From Ciborinia camelliae (Eukaryota > Ascomycota > Leotiomycetes > Helotiales > Sclerotiniaceae), in assembly GCA_025890175.1 (NCBI GenBank), contig JANPYM010000002.1:2824676-2888675 (forward strand): DNA of 64,000 nucleotides, given 5' to 3'. A program made the translations under genes and the position numbers. Below the pieces are notes generated by a model. That model was not told the origin of the DNA. It did not search any database and was given only the letters and a program-made list of their open reading frames with translations. Positions 46,356 to 60,500 of the stretch are shown in pieces. Position 1 is the stretch's first letter, and each line of letters begins with the position of its first letter.

Positions 46356-48240
46356 TATTGATGAAGGAAATTGTTTGATTTTGGGTAATTATGAATAAAA
46401 TGTTTCTTGATACAGGAAAGACAATTGGTTGTCTATGGAGAGTTGTGATGTATGTATGAGACTGCTCAATAATAGCTTGTATAGCGCATACAATATCTAG
46501 AGCTGAGATATCAAGTGAAGCGATGGCAATGAAAATAATCAAAGAATCAAAGAAACATACTTTGATTTATACCCAACTTTTTGGATCGGGGCATATTTTG
46601 CAATGGCATTTGGTGATGAGCACATAGATATGCTGGTAAGATAGCTATACGTGCGGAGAGGAAGCGAGAAAGGACATCTTTTACGTCATCAGATAAAGGG
46701 ATTTTCGTAAAGAGCTGAAGATTCAGATGTCTGGAATTGATGTGGCTTTGCGCAACATTCCCCCGATTGATTGTTGAAATTGCCGAACACGTGCCCAAAT
46801 GGTGCTAGCAGCCCAGGAAAACATTTGAACGTGAGAACCTGGAATACTATCAGAAGACTTACTTACACCTCGAATCAACAAGAAAGGCCATAGAAGTTAT
46901 TCGGGACTTCACTTTCCATATCCTTCCTCAAAAGCTCTTTTAGCCCCATCACCTCCTTACCCACAATTGCCTCCTTCCCCGACACGACAGCTCCTGAGTC
47001 CTTACATCTGACAACTCCCTCCCTATGTTCAATATTATAAATCTCCTCCTCAACCGCCAAGTACGCCGAACCCCCTTATCATTGCCCCCCCCCCCCTTTA
47101 TGTCCCAATTGCCAATTACTATCTGGCCCCCTCGCTTTCCCTTTCTCTAATTTTTCTAACAACTCATACCTGCTGCACGTTAGCATGCTAGACCGAAATC
47201 TATGCAACTAGTTTCTGATCCGACGATTACTGATTCCCAAGGCCAAAAGGAAGGTTGGAGGATAGCCACTACATGACGCGATGACTGTCGAGACACGCTA
47301 TTTTAACTGCTTTTCCATCACCGGATGATGATAGTTGGCTAGAGTGTAAATCGAGGAACATATAAAATTCCAATTTTTTGAGTGGAGAGAAGGGATGTCA
47401 AATCTGAAATGGAGGTGTAGTCTGCAAATATGACCTTTGCATCAGGGAAATATGGGATTGTCTATACGGTTGGTAAACATTCCGATCTTTCCAAAAGATT
47501 TCTCCAAGATAATGCAAGACTGCAAGTAAAATATCCCAACCCTCTATTTGGCCCTGGGTGGAATCATATACTCCATGATTTACAGTTCCAGTCAATTTTT
47601 TGTGTACAAATTTCCCTATCATACCCGGACCCCCATACCACCGGCCACAATGATAAAGATGTGAAAGTATCTGCCACCGGGATCGAAGTTACAGATCTAT
47701 ATAATTTTAAAGCAGCAAGAAAGAGAAATAAATATTAAACAAATGGAAAACAAGACATAAAGGCTTCAACCCGGGCTGCTTGCCCTGTACTCGTAGATGG
47801 CAAACTACATTGGGCACTCAACCCGTAAAAGCCGATCCGGGGTTTACTTTCAATCGCATTCACACCCCTCACTGAAGGAATGAATTCTGATAGCTCAAGC
47901 AGAATTCAATATCCCATCTGCCCAAATATGCCCAATATTTAAAGACAACGTTGGAGCCAATCATCTCCGATTCATGTGATGTGATGATCACAGGTAAGAA
48001 ATGATTTTGATTGCACATATTCTATTCACGATGTTGTTGATGTGTTGATCCGATATTTATCCGAGAAATCAAGCTAAACAGCCCACCACCTCGTCACTCA
48101 TCATACTCGTAGCTTCCTAGCTTCCTGGCCTGATATTCGAATCACTACATCATATATCGAGAAACAAGGAAATCCCAGCCCCAAGTCAACCTTGAAACTG
48201 AACTGAACTCTCATTTTACCTAAACACATATATCTTCACC
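46356..48240. other. intergenic
   Basis: No supported gene. There is a C10 run near 47087, and short open frames on both strands overlap at 47398-47738. The promoter of the GMF gene lies at the right end. Confidence 0.5.
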
Positions 48241-49015
48241 ATGGTAAAAATGTCCAGCTTATCCTCGACGCGCATAGATAACTAAGCATTCTCCCAATCT
48301 AGTCTTCAGAATCCCGCCTGTACACATTCAGCACCGAGACCAAAGCTCACCTACGAAAATTCCGACTCGGGACTTCGCGCGCCAGCGATCCGCAAGCCGT
48401 TATATGTGTGTTTTCCCCTCCTTTCCCTCGTACTGTCTGAATATTTCATTTCGCCCGAATCCCACGATGATTAGACACGAGTTGCACCACCACCTTCATA
48501 TAACCTACGGGTTAATGCCGAGAACCAACTTCATTACTGTTTAAATGAGCAAGGGGATATTGATATTCGCCGGTTTATACAGCTATAATGGAGAAAGGAA
48601 TATATGCTAATGCCCTCTCATCCCCCAGATTTTATCGACAAGACCACGCTCGAAATCAAACAAGATGAAGAGGGAACGGTGTATAAAGATCTCGAATCGA
48701 TAGGCGACGATCTCCCCGATCATTCTCCTCGATTCATTCTCCTGAGTTATCCTTGTACCCTCGTACATCTCCCCATCTCCCATCTTCCCCATATAACAAT
48801 AAAAACTAACAGAAATCCAGCCCTCCGGTCGTCTCTCCGTTCCCTACGTCCTCATCTTCTACCTCCCACCCACGGTAAATGCCGAACAGCGTATGTTATA
48901 CGCAGGAGCCAAGGAGCTCATGAGGAACACGGCCGAAGTAGGGAAAGTGCTGGAGATAGAGAGTGTGGAGGATTTAGAAGAGATACCTGATAAATTAAAG
49001 GGGGACGAGAGATAA
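48241..49015 (+). CDS. glia maturation factor-like ADF-homology protein (Aim7/GMF)
   Basis: Binds the Arp2/3 complex and promotes actin debranching (family knowledge). Four exons (48241-48243, 48303-48405, 48629-48762, 48821-49015) give 144 aa, the usual GMF length. Exon 1 is only the ATG. The spliced sequence starts MSSESRLYTFSTETKAHLRKFRLG. It continues with IDKTTLEIKQDEEGTVYKDL, DDLPDHSPRFILLSYP and GRLSVPYVLIFYLPPTVNAEQRML, and ends with YAGAKELMRNTAEVGKVLEI. The second intron is unusually long (223 nt). Frames and splice signals agree throughout. Confidence 0.94.
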
Positions 49016-49933
49016 ATGATGGATTGTGGATGAGAAATGAGACGGCGACTCCCGGTGCGATCTGGAGACCTCAATCGATGGGGGCGGTTCGGGTTTGGTC
49101 AATTGGTATATTGAACACTTCGGTTGTCCAATCTTCGGGTATAGATGAAATAAGCTAAGGATTTGATATTCACAGTTAGAATGTGGGCTAAATTTGGGAT
49201 TGGAAATCATGATGGGAGTAGAAGGTGAAAAATATAGGGGGGAAATATACCTTATCCTCGAGACAGGAAGGGGATAATGATGAGAAGACGCGAGAATATA
49301 TTGAAAGACTCATGAAATGAATAACATACTATTACCATTACCATTACCAATTATCATTACTATCAACCGTCATGATTAAAAGCGGCATTTCATATCCGCA
49401 TTTCCTCCAAATCTTCATCATTAGGTACCTGACAAGCCCAACATAGGTAGCTCACCGGGAATCGCCGACTGGGAAAAAGGCAATACTTAGTACATACATA
49501 ACCTTATCGATGCAAGTCAATTTTCTTTGCAACGATTTACCCATCATCAGGATTGATTGACTATCTAACTTCTAAGTTTTAAGCCTATCGATTAATATGA
49601 TGAGAATTAGGATCCCAATCATAATTTACCTTGAAAGAGTGCTTTAGGGTTATAGGGTCACGAGTTGGATCGAGGCTGGGGGAAAGGATAGGTATAATGT
49701 TTAGAAAGATATAATTTGCCATATCATGAGCCATTCATTAATCTTTATTTATTTATACGAAGGCAGAGGTGGTCCCCTCCCCTCTCCTCCCCTCCGGAGA
49801 AAACCCCCCATATTATTCGCCCATTTCCAAATTGATGTCCAGTATTCATTGACCAGACCATATTATCGCATTACCAAGGATTACATTTCATCTCAATGCA
49901 TGACATCGCGTGGCACATCAAAACCCCAAGTTC
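49016..49933. other. intergenic, convergent tails
   Basis: Tail-to-tail spacer between GMF and the JEN1-like gene, with an ATTACC repeat near 49330. No gene is seen. Confidence 0.5.
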
Positions 49934-51603
49934 CTAGTCAACCTCCCGTGCATTCCCCTTCTCCAATCCCCCGACATGCACATCCTCAGCTGATTCACTC
50001 CCCCGCGCTCCATCTCCCCTCATTTTCCTCATGCTCTTCTCAATCGTGTCATGACCGGCCGCCGCGGCCAAATCACTATCATGCTGAACATCAAAGCTCC
50101 TCCTCAAATATTCCGGTCCCAAAAATGTCAGCAATATCACGTATGCATAAACACATCCCATGAAGATACAAATGACCTTTCCATATGCGAATCGATGGAT
50201 TTTGCCTTTGGGCGGAAGAGGGAAATTTTCTCCGAGGCGCGCTTCAATGGTGGAACTGGCAGAGGAAACGAGGTTTCCGAGTTGGTACGAGGTGCCCACG
50301 ACGAAGGTGCGGAAGGAACCTGGGGAGAGTTCCATGAGATGGATGGGGATGACGCCCCAAGCACCTTGGACGCAGAATTGTTCGAAAAAGGCCGCTGCGA
50401 TGATGGCGCTTGAGGATGTGAAGGTGTAGGGGTAGAGAAGGGCGCCTCCGAGGATAGCGATGAAGATTATGGAGAAGCGACGGCCGAAGATTTGTGAAGA
50501 GTAGCCGATCACTGTGCCGCCGGTCATAGCGCCAAGATTGGCGACGACTTGGATGACGGTGACGGCGTCGGGGGAGAAGTTGTATTGGTTTTTGAGCATG
50601 GTGGGGTAGAGATCTTGGGATCCGTGAGACTAGAGTTACATTAGTATGAATACTATGACGGGGGTTTCGGTGAGTGGTGGAGGGAGAACTTACCATGAAG
50701 TTGAAACCGGCCATGAGAAGTACCAAGTAGATCAATAAAAGCCAATGTTCCCTCAATGCAACTTTTCCTTCCGCGATAAAGGTGGCTCCGATATTACCTC
50801 TCTCATTTCGAACAAGTATACGCTCCTTGTATGCATCTGTCTCCGGAAGACAGAGACGGAAGATAATGATGAGGACTGGTGGGCATGCACCAAACCAGAA
50901 TAAAGGTCTCCAGCCATGACTAGTGGTATTTACCAAGCCTCTAGCAAAAGCTGTAGCGAGAAGATATCCAAATGCGTATCCTTGTTGAAGTATACCGGAT
51001 ATCAACCCACGAGCCTCTTCGGGACAATCTTCTAGCGCGGTTGCGGCAGCATTTCCGTACAATCCACCCATTGCAATACCGAACAGAGCTCTGCACGCGA
51101 GAAACTGATTATAGGTTTGACAGAAACCGGTACCAAGTTCGAGGACGATGAAGAGAATGTTGTTGACGATAAAGGGCCATTTTCTACCATATCTATCTGC
51201 TGCGAGACCGAAGGTAATAGAACCGACAGATCTCAACATGAGAACTAATGTGATACCCCATGTGATATCCGTAGTAGTCTTACCGAACTCTTCGGCCAAA
51301 TCAGAGACTGTAAGACTAACTGTGAAGAAATCGAATGCATCCCAGGTCTAGGTAGAATAGTTAGTGGTGGAAATCCAATGGTATCACCGGTGCAGAACAT
51401 ACCCAGGCAAGAAATCCAACAAGAAAGAATAGCCATTGTTTTCCACTCAGCATAGCCAAAAGTTTGAATGGATTAGGTGCTTTGTGCATAGGAGGTTTAA
51501 GTGTGGAAACTCGGGTCCTGACATATTCTCCAATGGATTTCTTCTCGGGGGATTGAGATTCGATAGCCTGGCCATCATGGCTTGCAGAATACTGGTTTGC
51601 CAT
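49934..51603 (-). CDS. JEN1-type monocarboxylate/proton symporter (MFS)
   Basis: Plasma-membrane permease for lactate, pyruvate or related carboxylates. Three exons (51403-51603, 50694-51347, 49934-50629) give 516 aa in frame. The MFS loop motif GLAADRYGRKWP is visible. So is the family signature FMSHGSQDLYPT, which is assembled by splicing of the second intron (ATG | TCTCACGG). Hydrophobic segments are consistent with 12 helices, and the hydrophilic N- and C-terminal tails are cytoplasmic. Members are usually glucose-repressed and induced by carboxylates; no regulatory site was identified here. Confidence 0.93.
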
Positions 51604-54600
51604 GTTGAGTTTCGGGGTCTGCGAAAGAGCTATTAGATAGGATCTGATATATGTAGGCTTTCTCTCTTGCTTGAAGTAAAGAAGATAAAAAGAACTTCCT
51701 GGCGGTGAAGAAATGGAGAAGCAAAGTACCTATTAATTGGAAAGTAGACTACCGATATTCCGTATTCACTGCAGCCGAAGAACTATCTATCACCTGCCCA
51801 ACCCACGAAGCTCCACTCAAGATAAAATCAAGAAAGAGGATAATAAAATGAGAATAATTTGGAACGAATGAGGGACGGGAAGATACCTACTTATCTGTCT
51901 CTCGTCCGATACCGCGTATGTAGCACAAGGAAACGTCCCAGCTACTAGGTAGTAGTTGAACACCATGGATACCTGCATGCTTCCATCAACTCCTCAGGGA
52001 CTCTGATTCATCAGCTGATGATATTAGCGTTCGATGGAAATTGAATGATACTTTAGTGCAGTCATCATTAACACTAAATCCTGGAGCTCTCCGCATGGAG
52101 AATATGGGGGAAGTGGAACATAATCCAACCCGAGTGAATAATGGCTTTATACCCAACGAGGGTTTCTCCTACTGGCTTGTTTTAAAGTTTTACCCTGGTT
52201 TGGGCGTTATTCCTTGCCAAAACACGGTCGAAAGCGAGCTGCATGTGCCAGGTGCCAGGGTATTTTTTGCTTGCCATGGTTTATTAACCAATACTATGCT
52301 TCATATTATGAAGTTAATCACCAATAAAAACTTCTCCAGGTTTTCAACGGCATCTTGGAAAATTATGGATGTCGTTTTGATCAATCAAGTTGATATCTCC
52401 ATGTGGGGATCCAGCCGCATTGACTAGAAGAAGCTGGGGTGGACTAAAAAGAAGACACCGGTAAAATCCCAAAGTTTTAGGTGGTACTACTGTATGTACT
52501 ACTACACTCCGTCCCAGATGGATGGATTCTTTGGGGGGGCAAGTATAAAGTCCGACAATAATAACTAGCAAGCAAACCACCTTCCTGAAACTACAAATGG
52601 GTTCAGAGTGAATATTGCCGACTGAGTGATCCATGATTTTTTTTTTGAATTGCAAAGTGAATACTTCTCAATCAATTGACTTTCGATTTTGCTATCATAT
52701 TGTACTGAACAATTCTTGAACCTGGTGACACCCCTTGCTAATGATGGCGTTTCGTAAAATACCCAGTCAGCATTGGCGTTGCGGTGTGAGTGAGAGCTAG
52801 CTAGCTGAGGACCTTTAGTTTCGGTACTTCATGATTCGATTTCTCTTAGTAGCTTGGGATTCCTTCAAGCTTTCAATTCCAAGACGGAAGGCTTTAAAAG
52901 TGGTGGCCCCGGGGTGAACGGTTTCTTTTTCGAAGAATTTCATCTAGAAATTAGAGAAACAAAAACACTCCTGTAGCACGACGTCGGAATAAGTGATGCC
53001 AAGAAACTTTGACATTTTCTTGACATTCGCAAGGTGATAACTTATTTGGTGGATTGTGCGAGTGTCGTTGATTAACCTTGGTAGATCTTTCTCCCGATTT
53101 CAACTTGACGTTGACATGTTTCTACGTTCTCTTCATTCTCTTCTGGCGTCTTGGTATTTCCTGGGCAAAAAGCTGGGCAGAGGGGTAAGGATTCGGGCAA
53201 TACTTTTGTGGGGGAAGGTGGGGTACCTAGTCTTGGGGACACTTTTTGGCCTATAATTATTATTCAAACTTCGAAAAGAACTTCACCTGATAATGACCTA
53301 CTGTAGGGTTAGGGTTATTTACATCTGTGATCACAAGCACAAACATAGATATTACGATCGAATACCTCTTCTCGATAGCCAGCTGAACTAGAGTAATTTT
53401 ACCACCACCACACACCTGGATACCTACTGTAACGTGGTACTCACGCTAATAAGATTCTAGATCCCATCCAAAGTTAAGGTTACGTTTTCCGCTACAGTAC
53501 AGTAGCGTGGAACGCATTCCCCTTCATTTCAAGCAACTTCAAGCGAACAACATAACAGATGGGGTGAATTATTGGTGTACGGATGAGATGAAAATAGTTA
53601 TACATAATCTATTATCTTGCTTGAAATGCGAAATATCCGATGGAAATATTAAATCTACATGTTACTACACCTATATATATATTAAATGTTTATCTTTCAA
53701 AGTTAATCCGGAGGTATATGTTAGGCAAAAACGAGTCGGGAAACGAGTTGATGGAATACCCAAGTAGACACAAAGGACGTGACTTGAGAGTTTTCATTAA
53801 ACCAAAACCCCATCCATGCCTATAATGAAGAGTTCAAATAAATTAATCCAGATTGGTATTATCCCGACTGTTGAAATCATCTGGAGTATAACCTTAAGTC
53901 TAGCTTGAAGTTTCGTTTCCACTTCCCCAAAATAGTGGGGAGGTGTTACAGGAATTGTCCACATCCATAACAACGTTTCGGTCGGAAAGGTACTTGAACT
54001 AAATTTTCTTAACGGACCTCGGGAGAGATATCATTTCTCTTCGTCAATAATCTTGGCCCTTAAGTTTGCATACACATTTGAGTTTGGTGTATCTCGAGAG
54101 ATTATGTTGATATAAAATAGTTCTACATACACTAGCTCGATACACAATAATAATAATAATAAGAACAATAGATTACCTACATTTCAAAGGCACCCAAAGT
54201 ATCTACCAATCTGCTATCCATTGCTTGCTTCCAGATAACTGGCAGTTTATTCAAGAAGATCCATGCCATCTGCGCGAATTAATACGGAAACCATCTCTAT
54301 AGCTTCCAAGTAATCAATCAATCATCATAAAGAAGTATCGCGAGGCAAAGTTGCGTCTACCAGGTTGAATTCAAAGTTTGGCGAAAATCTAGGTCATATC
54401 GATGGATACCTATGATTAAGCAAGATCTAGTGATTGAAAGACTTGGTTGTATATATATTATAATCTTGAGCTTTGAGCTCTGGATGATTCAATATACTTT
54501 GATCGCCAGGACTACAGATAGATGAATTGTTCTCTCCAAGAAGTCTTGGTGTTATGGGTATGAGTTCATGAAGTCTGGACTTTATAACTATTTCTTTTGT

Positions 54601-55937
54601 GTGCATAATATGTTGTTATGTTGTTATGACGGACACTCGAGATGATAGGATATTCACCGAATAGCGTCTACAATGACCGTTTTTCTTGTAGGAATCGGTT
54701 ATAGCTCCCGAGCGTCCTATTACTTATATCATTTGGCATGCGTTTAAGCTTTGAGATATTGGGGATAAAAGATATCATCATTGTTTTTGTGTCGGTTCAT
54801 GCTACCTCCATTTCCATCGCGAGCCAGATCCTTTGCGTTTAAAAGTGTCAAGTTCAAGGCGATAGGTTTGATCCCAATGATGTCGAATACTCTCGGAGCG
54901 TGTGCCATATCACTAAATGCCGGAGAAGCTATCCTCGAAGTTCGGGAATATTGCGCTAATCCACTCGGAAGACACTTGGTGGGGTGGAATGGCTTATTTT
55001 ACTACATATTCCTATCAATCACAAGTTCACAACCACCCTGAACTGTGTCACTTTGCCGCCTCGGTCTATCAACTCTAGAACTTTTCTACCTTGGGTTCTA
55101 ATATTTGATACTACAGCCTAGAAGCAATCGAGTAGATGATAGGTCTCAGGGCAACTGTATTACCATATAAGCAATACCAAGCCTGCACTCCCATCTCAAT
55201 TCGACAACCAGTATGAGATCTACAAACCACCTTCCTAGAGTATCCGAGTCATAAAATAGCCGCCCAAACAGCACCATATCCCCTCCTCCATACCTAGGTA
55301 ATTAAAACTCCATCTAGAAACCACAGTCCCTTGATCAAATTTACGCCGATACGGCTCCCGAGTTCTCCTCTCAGAATCAGGCTTTTTTTAGAATGTTAAC
55401 TCTCGCTATCCCTAAGTACCGCTCTGAGTGCCTGCTTGATGAGTCCCCACTCCCTTATTTCCTCCTCGGTTTTAGATCCCCATCTTTCAACTCGTTGATG
55501 TGGAATGTCCCTGAATAGCGGCGCTGTATTAGTTCGAGATGCGTATCAGCTACGTCTACAAGCTTACCATCTTCTTTCTTGCATCTGGAAGGAAGACGAG
55601 GATTGTGAGATGAGGCTGGGTGATGGGTGCTGGGTGCTGGATGGACTGGAAACTTTGGCAGGATATTTATGGATGTTGGCTGGCCGGTTTAGATTTAGTT
55701 TGCTTTGTTTGGGAGGATTGACGAGATAATAAATACCAATACTTATCGAAGAGATACGATGGGGATGCGGTACGATAAAGTAAAATAAGATAATGTAAGC
55801 ATGCTCCTGTCATATTTTATCATTTTGAATTCGAAAGGCGCGTGAGGAAGATATGTCCAGGACTAATGAGATGTATGATATTCGATGTGTATCTTCTAAG
55901 TTCTACCTATAATATATACCATCATTGTATTAGATGA
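51604..55937. other. gene-poor region (left part of a 9 kb desert)
   Basis: No supported gene in 4.3 kb. The open frames here are short and without family features. AT-rich stretches and G/C runs occur. It includes the promoter of the JEN1-like gene at the left end. Confidence 0.55.
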
Positions 55938-56060
55938 TGTAGCAAGTTCGAATTCTAGGCATATACAGAGGGTATATGCCGTCGATGCAGGGTGTCTGGT
56001 TGGTCAATATGCACTTTTCATTATAAATAAATTAAAATATTAAGAGATAATAATAGTTAT

Positions 56061-56593
56061 TGTTGTATTTTAATTAAATATATAATATCTATCTCTTAAT
56101 TAATTATATAATTTATTTATTTAATTAAATATATTAATTAATTAATTAAATAATTAATAAATTATATATTTATTTAATTATACAGGGTATAATTAAATGT
56201 ACGGTACGGTAGTACGAACTATACGATCACGTGCCTAGTACGATCATTCGAATCGTACAGGGTTCTTTCAGAATCATGTGTCTAGTACGATCATTCGAAT
56301 CGTACAGGGTTCTTTCAGAATTCGAAACGCCGCATTAGGAAAGGTCGATTCTTTGTTCGAATTTCAGTTGGAAAAAGCAATATAGTGGGGCATTTCATTT
56401 CGATTCTGATTTTTGATTCTGTACCGCAATAATACTATTTCATATATTGTATATAAATATATAATATAACTACTATCATCTCTTGATTTTCGATCTATTT
56501 ATAGTGAAAAGTGCGTATTAACCAATTAGACACCCTGTACCCTCGGCATATACCCCCTGTATATGCCTAGAACCCGAACTTGCTACAGGTTAT
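56061..56593 (+). repeat. left arm of long inverted repeat
   Basis: Matches the reverse complement of 57074-57565. It is longer because of a roughly 46-bp tandem duplication at about 56230-56320. Confidence 0.85.
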
Positions 56594-57073
56594 GCTGCCC
56601 GGTGTTGGTATATACGCACTAAACTCGAAAAATCGATTCTAATAGGTCGATTCCATCGAACTCATACTATAAATCGATTAAATCGCGATCGCACGTTCTA
56701 TTTTCATCGAAAATACCTTCAAAACGAATCAAAATCTACCCAATCAGATCGATTGGAACTATAACCCCTACCATCGAATGCGACTTCGAAACGCATTCCG
56801 AACTAGGCCCCGAACCCGAATCCGATCATCCAATCAGGGTTCTAGGTATGCGTAGGGGGTCGATATCGGCGTCACGTGTGATATGTAGATCGATACGATC
56901 TATAGGCCTATTATAATCGACGATGCCTATCAAAATGATCGTCAGATTTTGATAGCGTATCGGCCTATTGGGTGCGATCCTTGCATGCCATATAATCCCT
57001 TCAAAATCCGATTCCCCTGGTATATTATTTGTAGTGTTGAACGGGATCGAAATACGAATTAGAATCCGGGCTT

Positions 57074-57565
57074 ATAACCTGTAGCAAGTTCGAATTCTAG
57101 GCATATACAGGGGGTATATGCCGTCGATGCAGGGTGTCTGGTTGGTCAATATGCACTTTTCACTATAAATAGATTAAAATATCAAGAGATGATAGTAGTT
57201 ATATTATATATTTATATACAATATATGAATTAGTATTATTGCGATACAGAATCAAAAATTAGAATCGAAATGAAATGCCCCACTATATTGCTTTTTCCAA
57301 CTGAAATTCGAACAAAGAATCGACCTTTCCTAATGCGGCGTTTCGAATTCTGAAAGAACCCTGTACGATTCGAATGATCGTACTAGGCACGTGATCGTAT
57401 AGTTCGTACTACCGTACCGTACACTCAATTATACCCAGTATAATTAAATAAAATATATAATTTATTAATTATTTAATTAGGTAATTAAATGATATATTTA
57501 ATTAAATAAATAAATTATATAATTAATTAAGAGATAGGTATTATATATTTAATTAAAATACAACA
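57074..57565 (-). repeat. right arm of long inverted repeat
   Basis: Inverted partner of 56061-56593, ending in AATTAAAATACAACA opposite TGTTGTATTTTAATT. Confidence 0.85.
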
Positions 57566-60500
57566 GATGATTTGCGAGTTCTTGATGGTTGATAACTTGA
57601 CTTGGCTTGGGGTTTGATTGTAAGGCTGATTTAATATGGAGTTTAGTGGGTTGATGTTGGGATTTTCTGATTAGATGGTTAGATGGCTATTTGGTTGTTC
57701 GCTTGTTCGCGTCTCCCCCTATCCCCCTTGAATCTATAACCTTATCTCTTTACAAGTACCTAGGTAGATATAATGTACCTAATACCTAATAAACATTATT
57801 ATCATCAACACCCGAAGCAATACCCGAAGAAAAATAACTAAAGTATTCCATAATAATACCTACCTAGGTATATTATGTCTAGGTATTAATATTACATCCA
57901 CAATAATCCCCTCCTCCCCTCCTCCCCTCCTCCTCCCCTCCCCTCCACAAAATAAAAACATAATTCAAACCCATCTATACCTGGGCCAGGTACCCGTAAC
58001 CGCACCACACCTATACAAGACCAGATACGTCATCAATTCGGTATCGTATATACCTACTAGAACCTACTAGAAATGAAATGAAACCACCCATTTACAGTTT
58101 ACAGTTTACCAAACGACAAAAAGTAGTAGTACCCACCCAACCTCGATTACAACAACCCAAAAAGGCCCAACCAAATCAAATTAAATCAAATCAAAAGGAT
58201 GGAATGGTATATATAGTATTAGTCAAGTATTTGACCAGGCCCTGCACCAGCACTAGCACCAGCAGTAGCATCGCTCGATAATAGATGAAGATGAAGATGA
58301 AGATGAAGATGGAATGATATTGATATTGATATTGATAGTGAGATGGATCCCGGGGTCATGTGAGATATACGTGGTTTGGGTTGTGAGGTATACTGAGATG
58401 AGTATTTGATTGCATCTTGTATTGCATCTCGTATTGCATTGTATTCAACACAACTACCTAGGTAGGGAAACTAGTAAGATTATGATCAAATATCCATTAG
58501 GTTTACTGAGAGGTAGGTAGGTAGGTAGGTAGATATTCCAGATAGAAACAGAAAGGTTGGGGGGGGGGAGATATAGGTAAGTATGGGATGGAATGAAAGT
58601 TCTGGTCAGATACTATCTAGGGAGATAGTTTTTTATTTACTCTCTCGATTCGGAGGTGATGGTCATATTGCATTATTGTTCATGCTCTACTTTAAGCCAT
58701 GGTATACGAGATGATGTTGGAAAGTGGGAGATGGGATGATTTGAAGTAGGTAGGTAGGTAGGTATAGTAATGATTGAATGATGAGTGACGAATTAACCAG
58801 TTGACCAGTTCACAACGTAACTGCTGAGAAGAAACTCGAGTCACCACGCAAATGCACAAAAGAATATCCAAGACGACATTCAAAATTAAAAGAAGTGAAA
58901 GACCGACTAGGTAGGTAGCCACAGCACAGCAAAGCAAAGAAAAGCAAAGCACCACCTATGGAAACATCAGATGTATCCAATCGCATTGATACCTACCAAT
59001 TTAGGTATTGATTTTAAACCTCCGTCTGAAATATATCTGTAACCGTAGGTAGTTCGGTAGGTAGTCTATTATAAGAAGAAAAAAAGACTATCTAGCCCCG
59101 CATATTAAAGTATCCAAGTAGGTAACAAACGAAGAAGCTAATGTTTAACATTCTTCTCTTTGGAAACATGGGGAAAGTATAAATGATTTTTTATGGGTTC
59201 GATCTGTATGACGTATATACATGATGTGGGTTACGAAATGAAATGATGTTGAGAACTCTCTCGATGCTTAGCAGATAATAATATTAGAACAAACATGATA
59301 GACATGAATGCTTACTGCGTATGTACCTATGTTTCGTAACTCAACTGAATGAAAAAAAGTCAGAGGTAGGTACCCAAAGATGCTGCAGAATTGGATCCTG
59401 ATACCTGTGCATATTACCCAAGGTAGGTAAGATAAGATGGATGTAGTGAATACCTTTTTAGGGAGGTGGGTAGAATTACAGCCAATGAGGAAATCGGAGG
59501 AAGTGAATGCATGATCTCCAAGGCTGTATGGATGTATCAAAGTATACTACCCAACAGCAATCCTGAAAAAGATTGAATGAAGATGTAGCATACATAACTG
59601 GCTGGTTGTTAAATGGCTGGGTGGTTTAACTTTCACTACCTACCTACTCCTAGATCTAGGAAGAATGCATTCATTCACTGCTATGCATGTGAGGTGGCTT
59701 CGTATTTTGATTCGTACCAAATGTTCGTATTAATGGTACTACTGGATGTATATTATGATATGTATGAGGTGAGTTTCGTATTTGTTGAATACCTACGTAG
59801 GCATAAGGTATAAGCAATATATTCGAATCAAAGTGAGATCATGTAGTTTGTTGTTGTCGAGGTCACTCAGGTGGGTGTTGTCTCCAGCTTTTTCAAGGCG
59901 GGGTTAGGTAGGATTGGGGTTGGTGCATTGTGGGAGATGGATTGATTACCTACAGTATTGGAAACCAAAATAGTGAATATGGTGGATTCGCGTACGAAAA
60001 GGTTGTGGCGGGTGTTTTAAATATAGATTTTTTGGTGTGGCGTTACACTCTTGTAAGTCTTATCATCATCCTTATCTGTTAAGGCATTAATTGCTTAATG
60101 TAGTCAAGCGTATCAAAGATTTTCTTCCAATCATATTTCATGATTTCATCATATCCCATTTTTCTCCCCGGCCATCTTTACCCATCTTTACCCATCTTTT
60201 CCCCAAGCTTTTTTTTATGCGAACCGAACTAATCTCTAAAAGGCTTGTACTTAGTACTAAAACAATCAACCCCCGGCCCCCGACCAAGTTCTCGGCCACC
60301 CAAAGATATTCCAATAATAATTAATTAAATTCATCCATCACTCAATATATTCTTTTTCACATTTTTACACATTTAAGTTAACACATTTCACACATTTCAC
60401 ATTCATACATACCATCCATCATACATACCATACACCATACATTCGTTTCACCAACATAAAAAGTCAAATTCGGAATATGATAATCAATTCAGTATTTCAA

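Larger units (their letters stand above)
55938..57565. mobile_element. palindromic non-autonomous element (MITE-like) with long inverted repeat
   Basis: A sequence starting TGTAGCAAGTTCGAATTC occurs at 55938, again at 57080, and reverse-complemented ending at 56588. The arms 56061-56593 and 57074-57565 are inverted copies around a 480-base spacer. Each start block holds a hairpin GGCATATAC-AGGGG-GTATATGCC. CAGGGTGTCTGGTTGGTCAA, just inside, is the likely terminal inverted repeat of the inner element (about 55988-56538), reminiscent of Tc1/mariner-type ends. No coding frame is present. Transposition by a related autonomous element elsewhere is inferred. Confidence 0.75.

Noticed and set aside
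47398..47738. opposed open frames of 74 and 102 codons
   Set aside because: Overlap on opposite strands, with no family signature or introns.
52041..52427. 128-codon plus-strand frame in the gene desert
   Set aside because: No domain, no conserved pattern, and a competing minus-strand frame overlaps its end.
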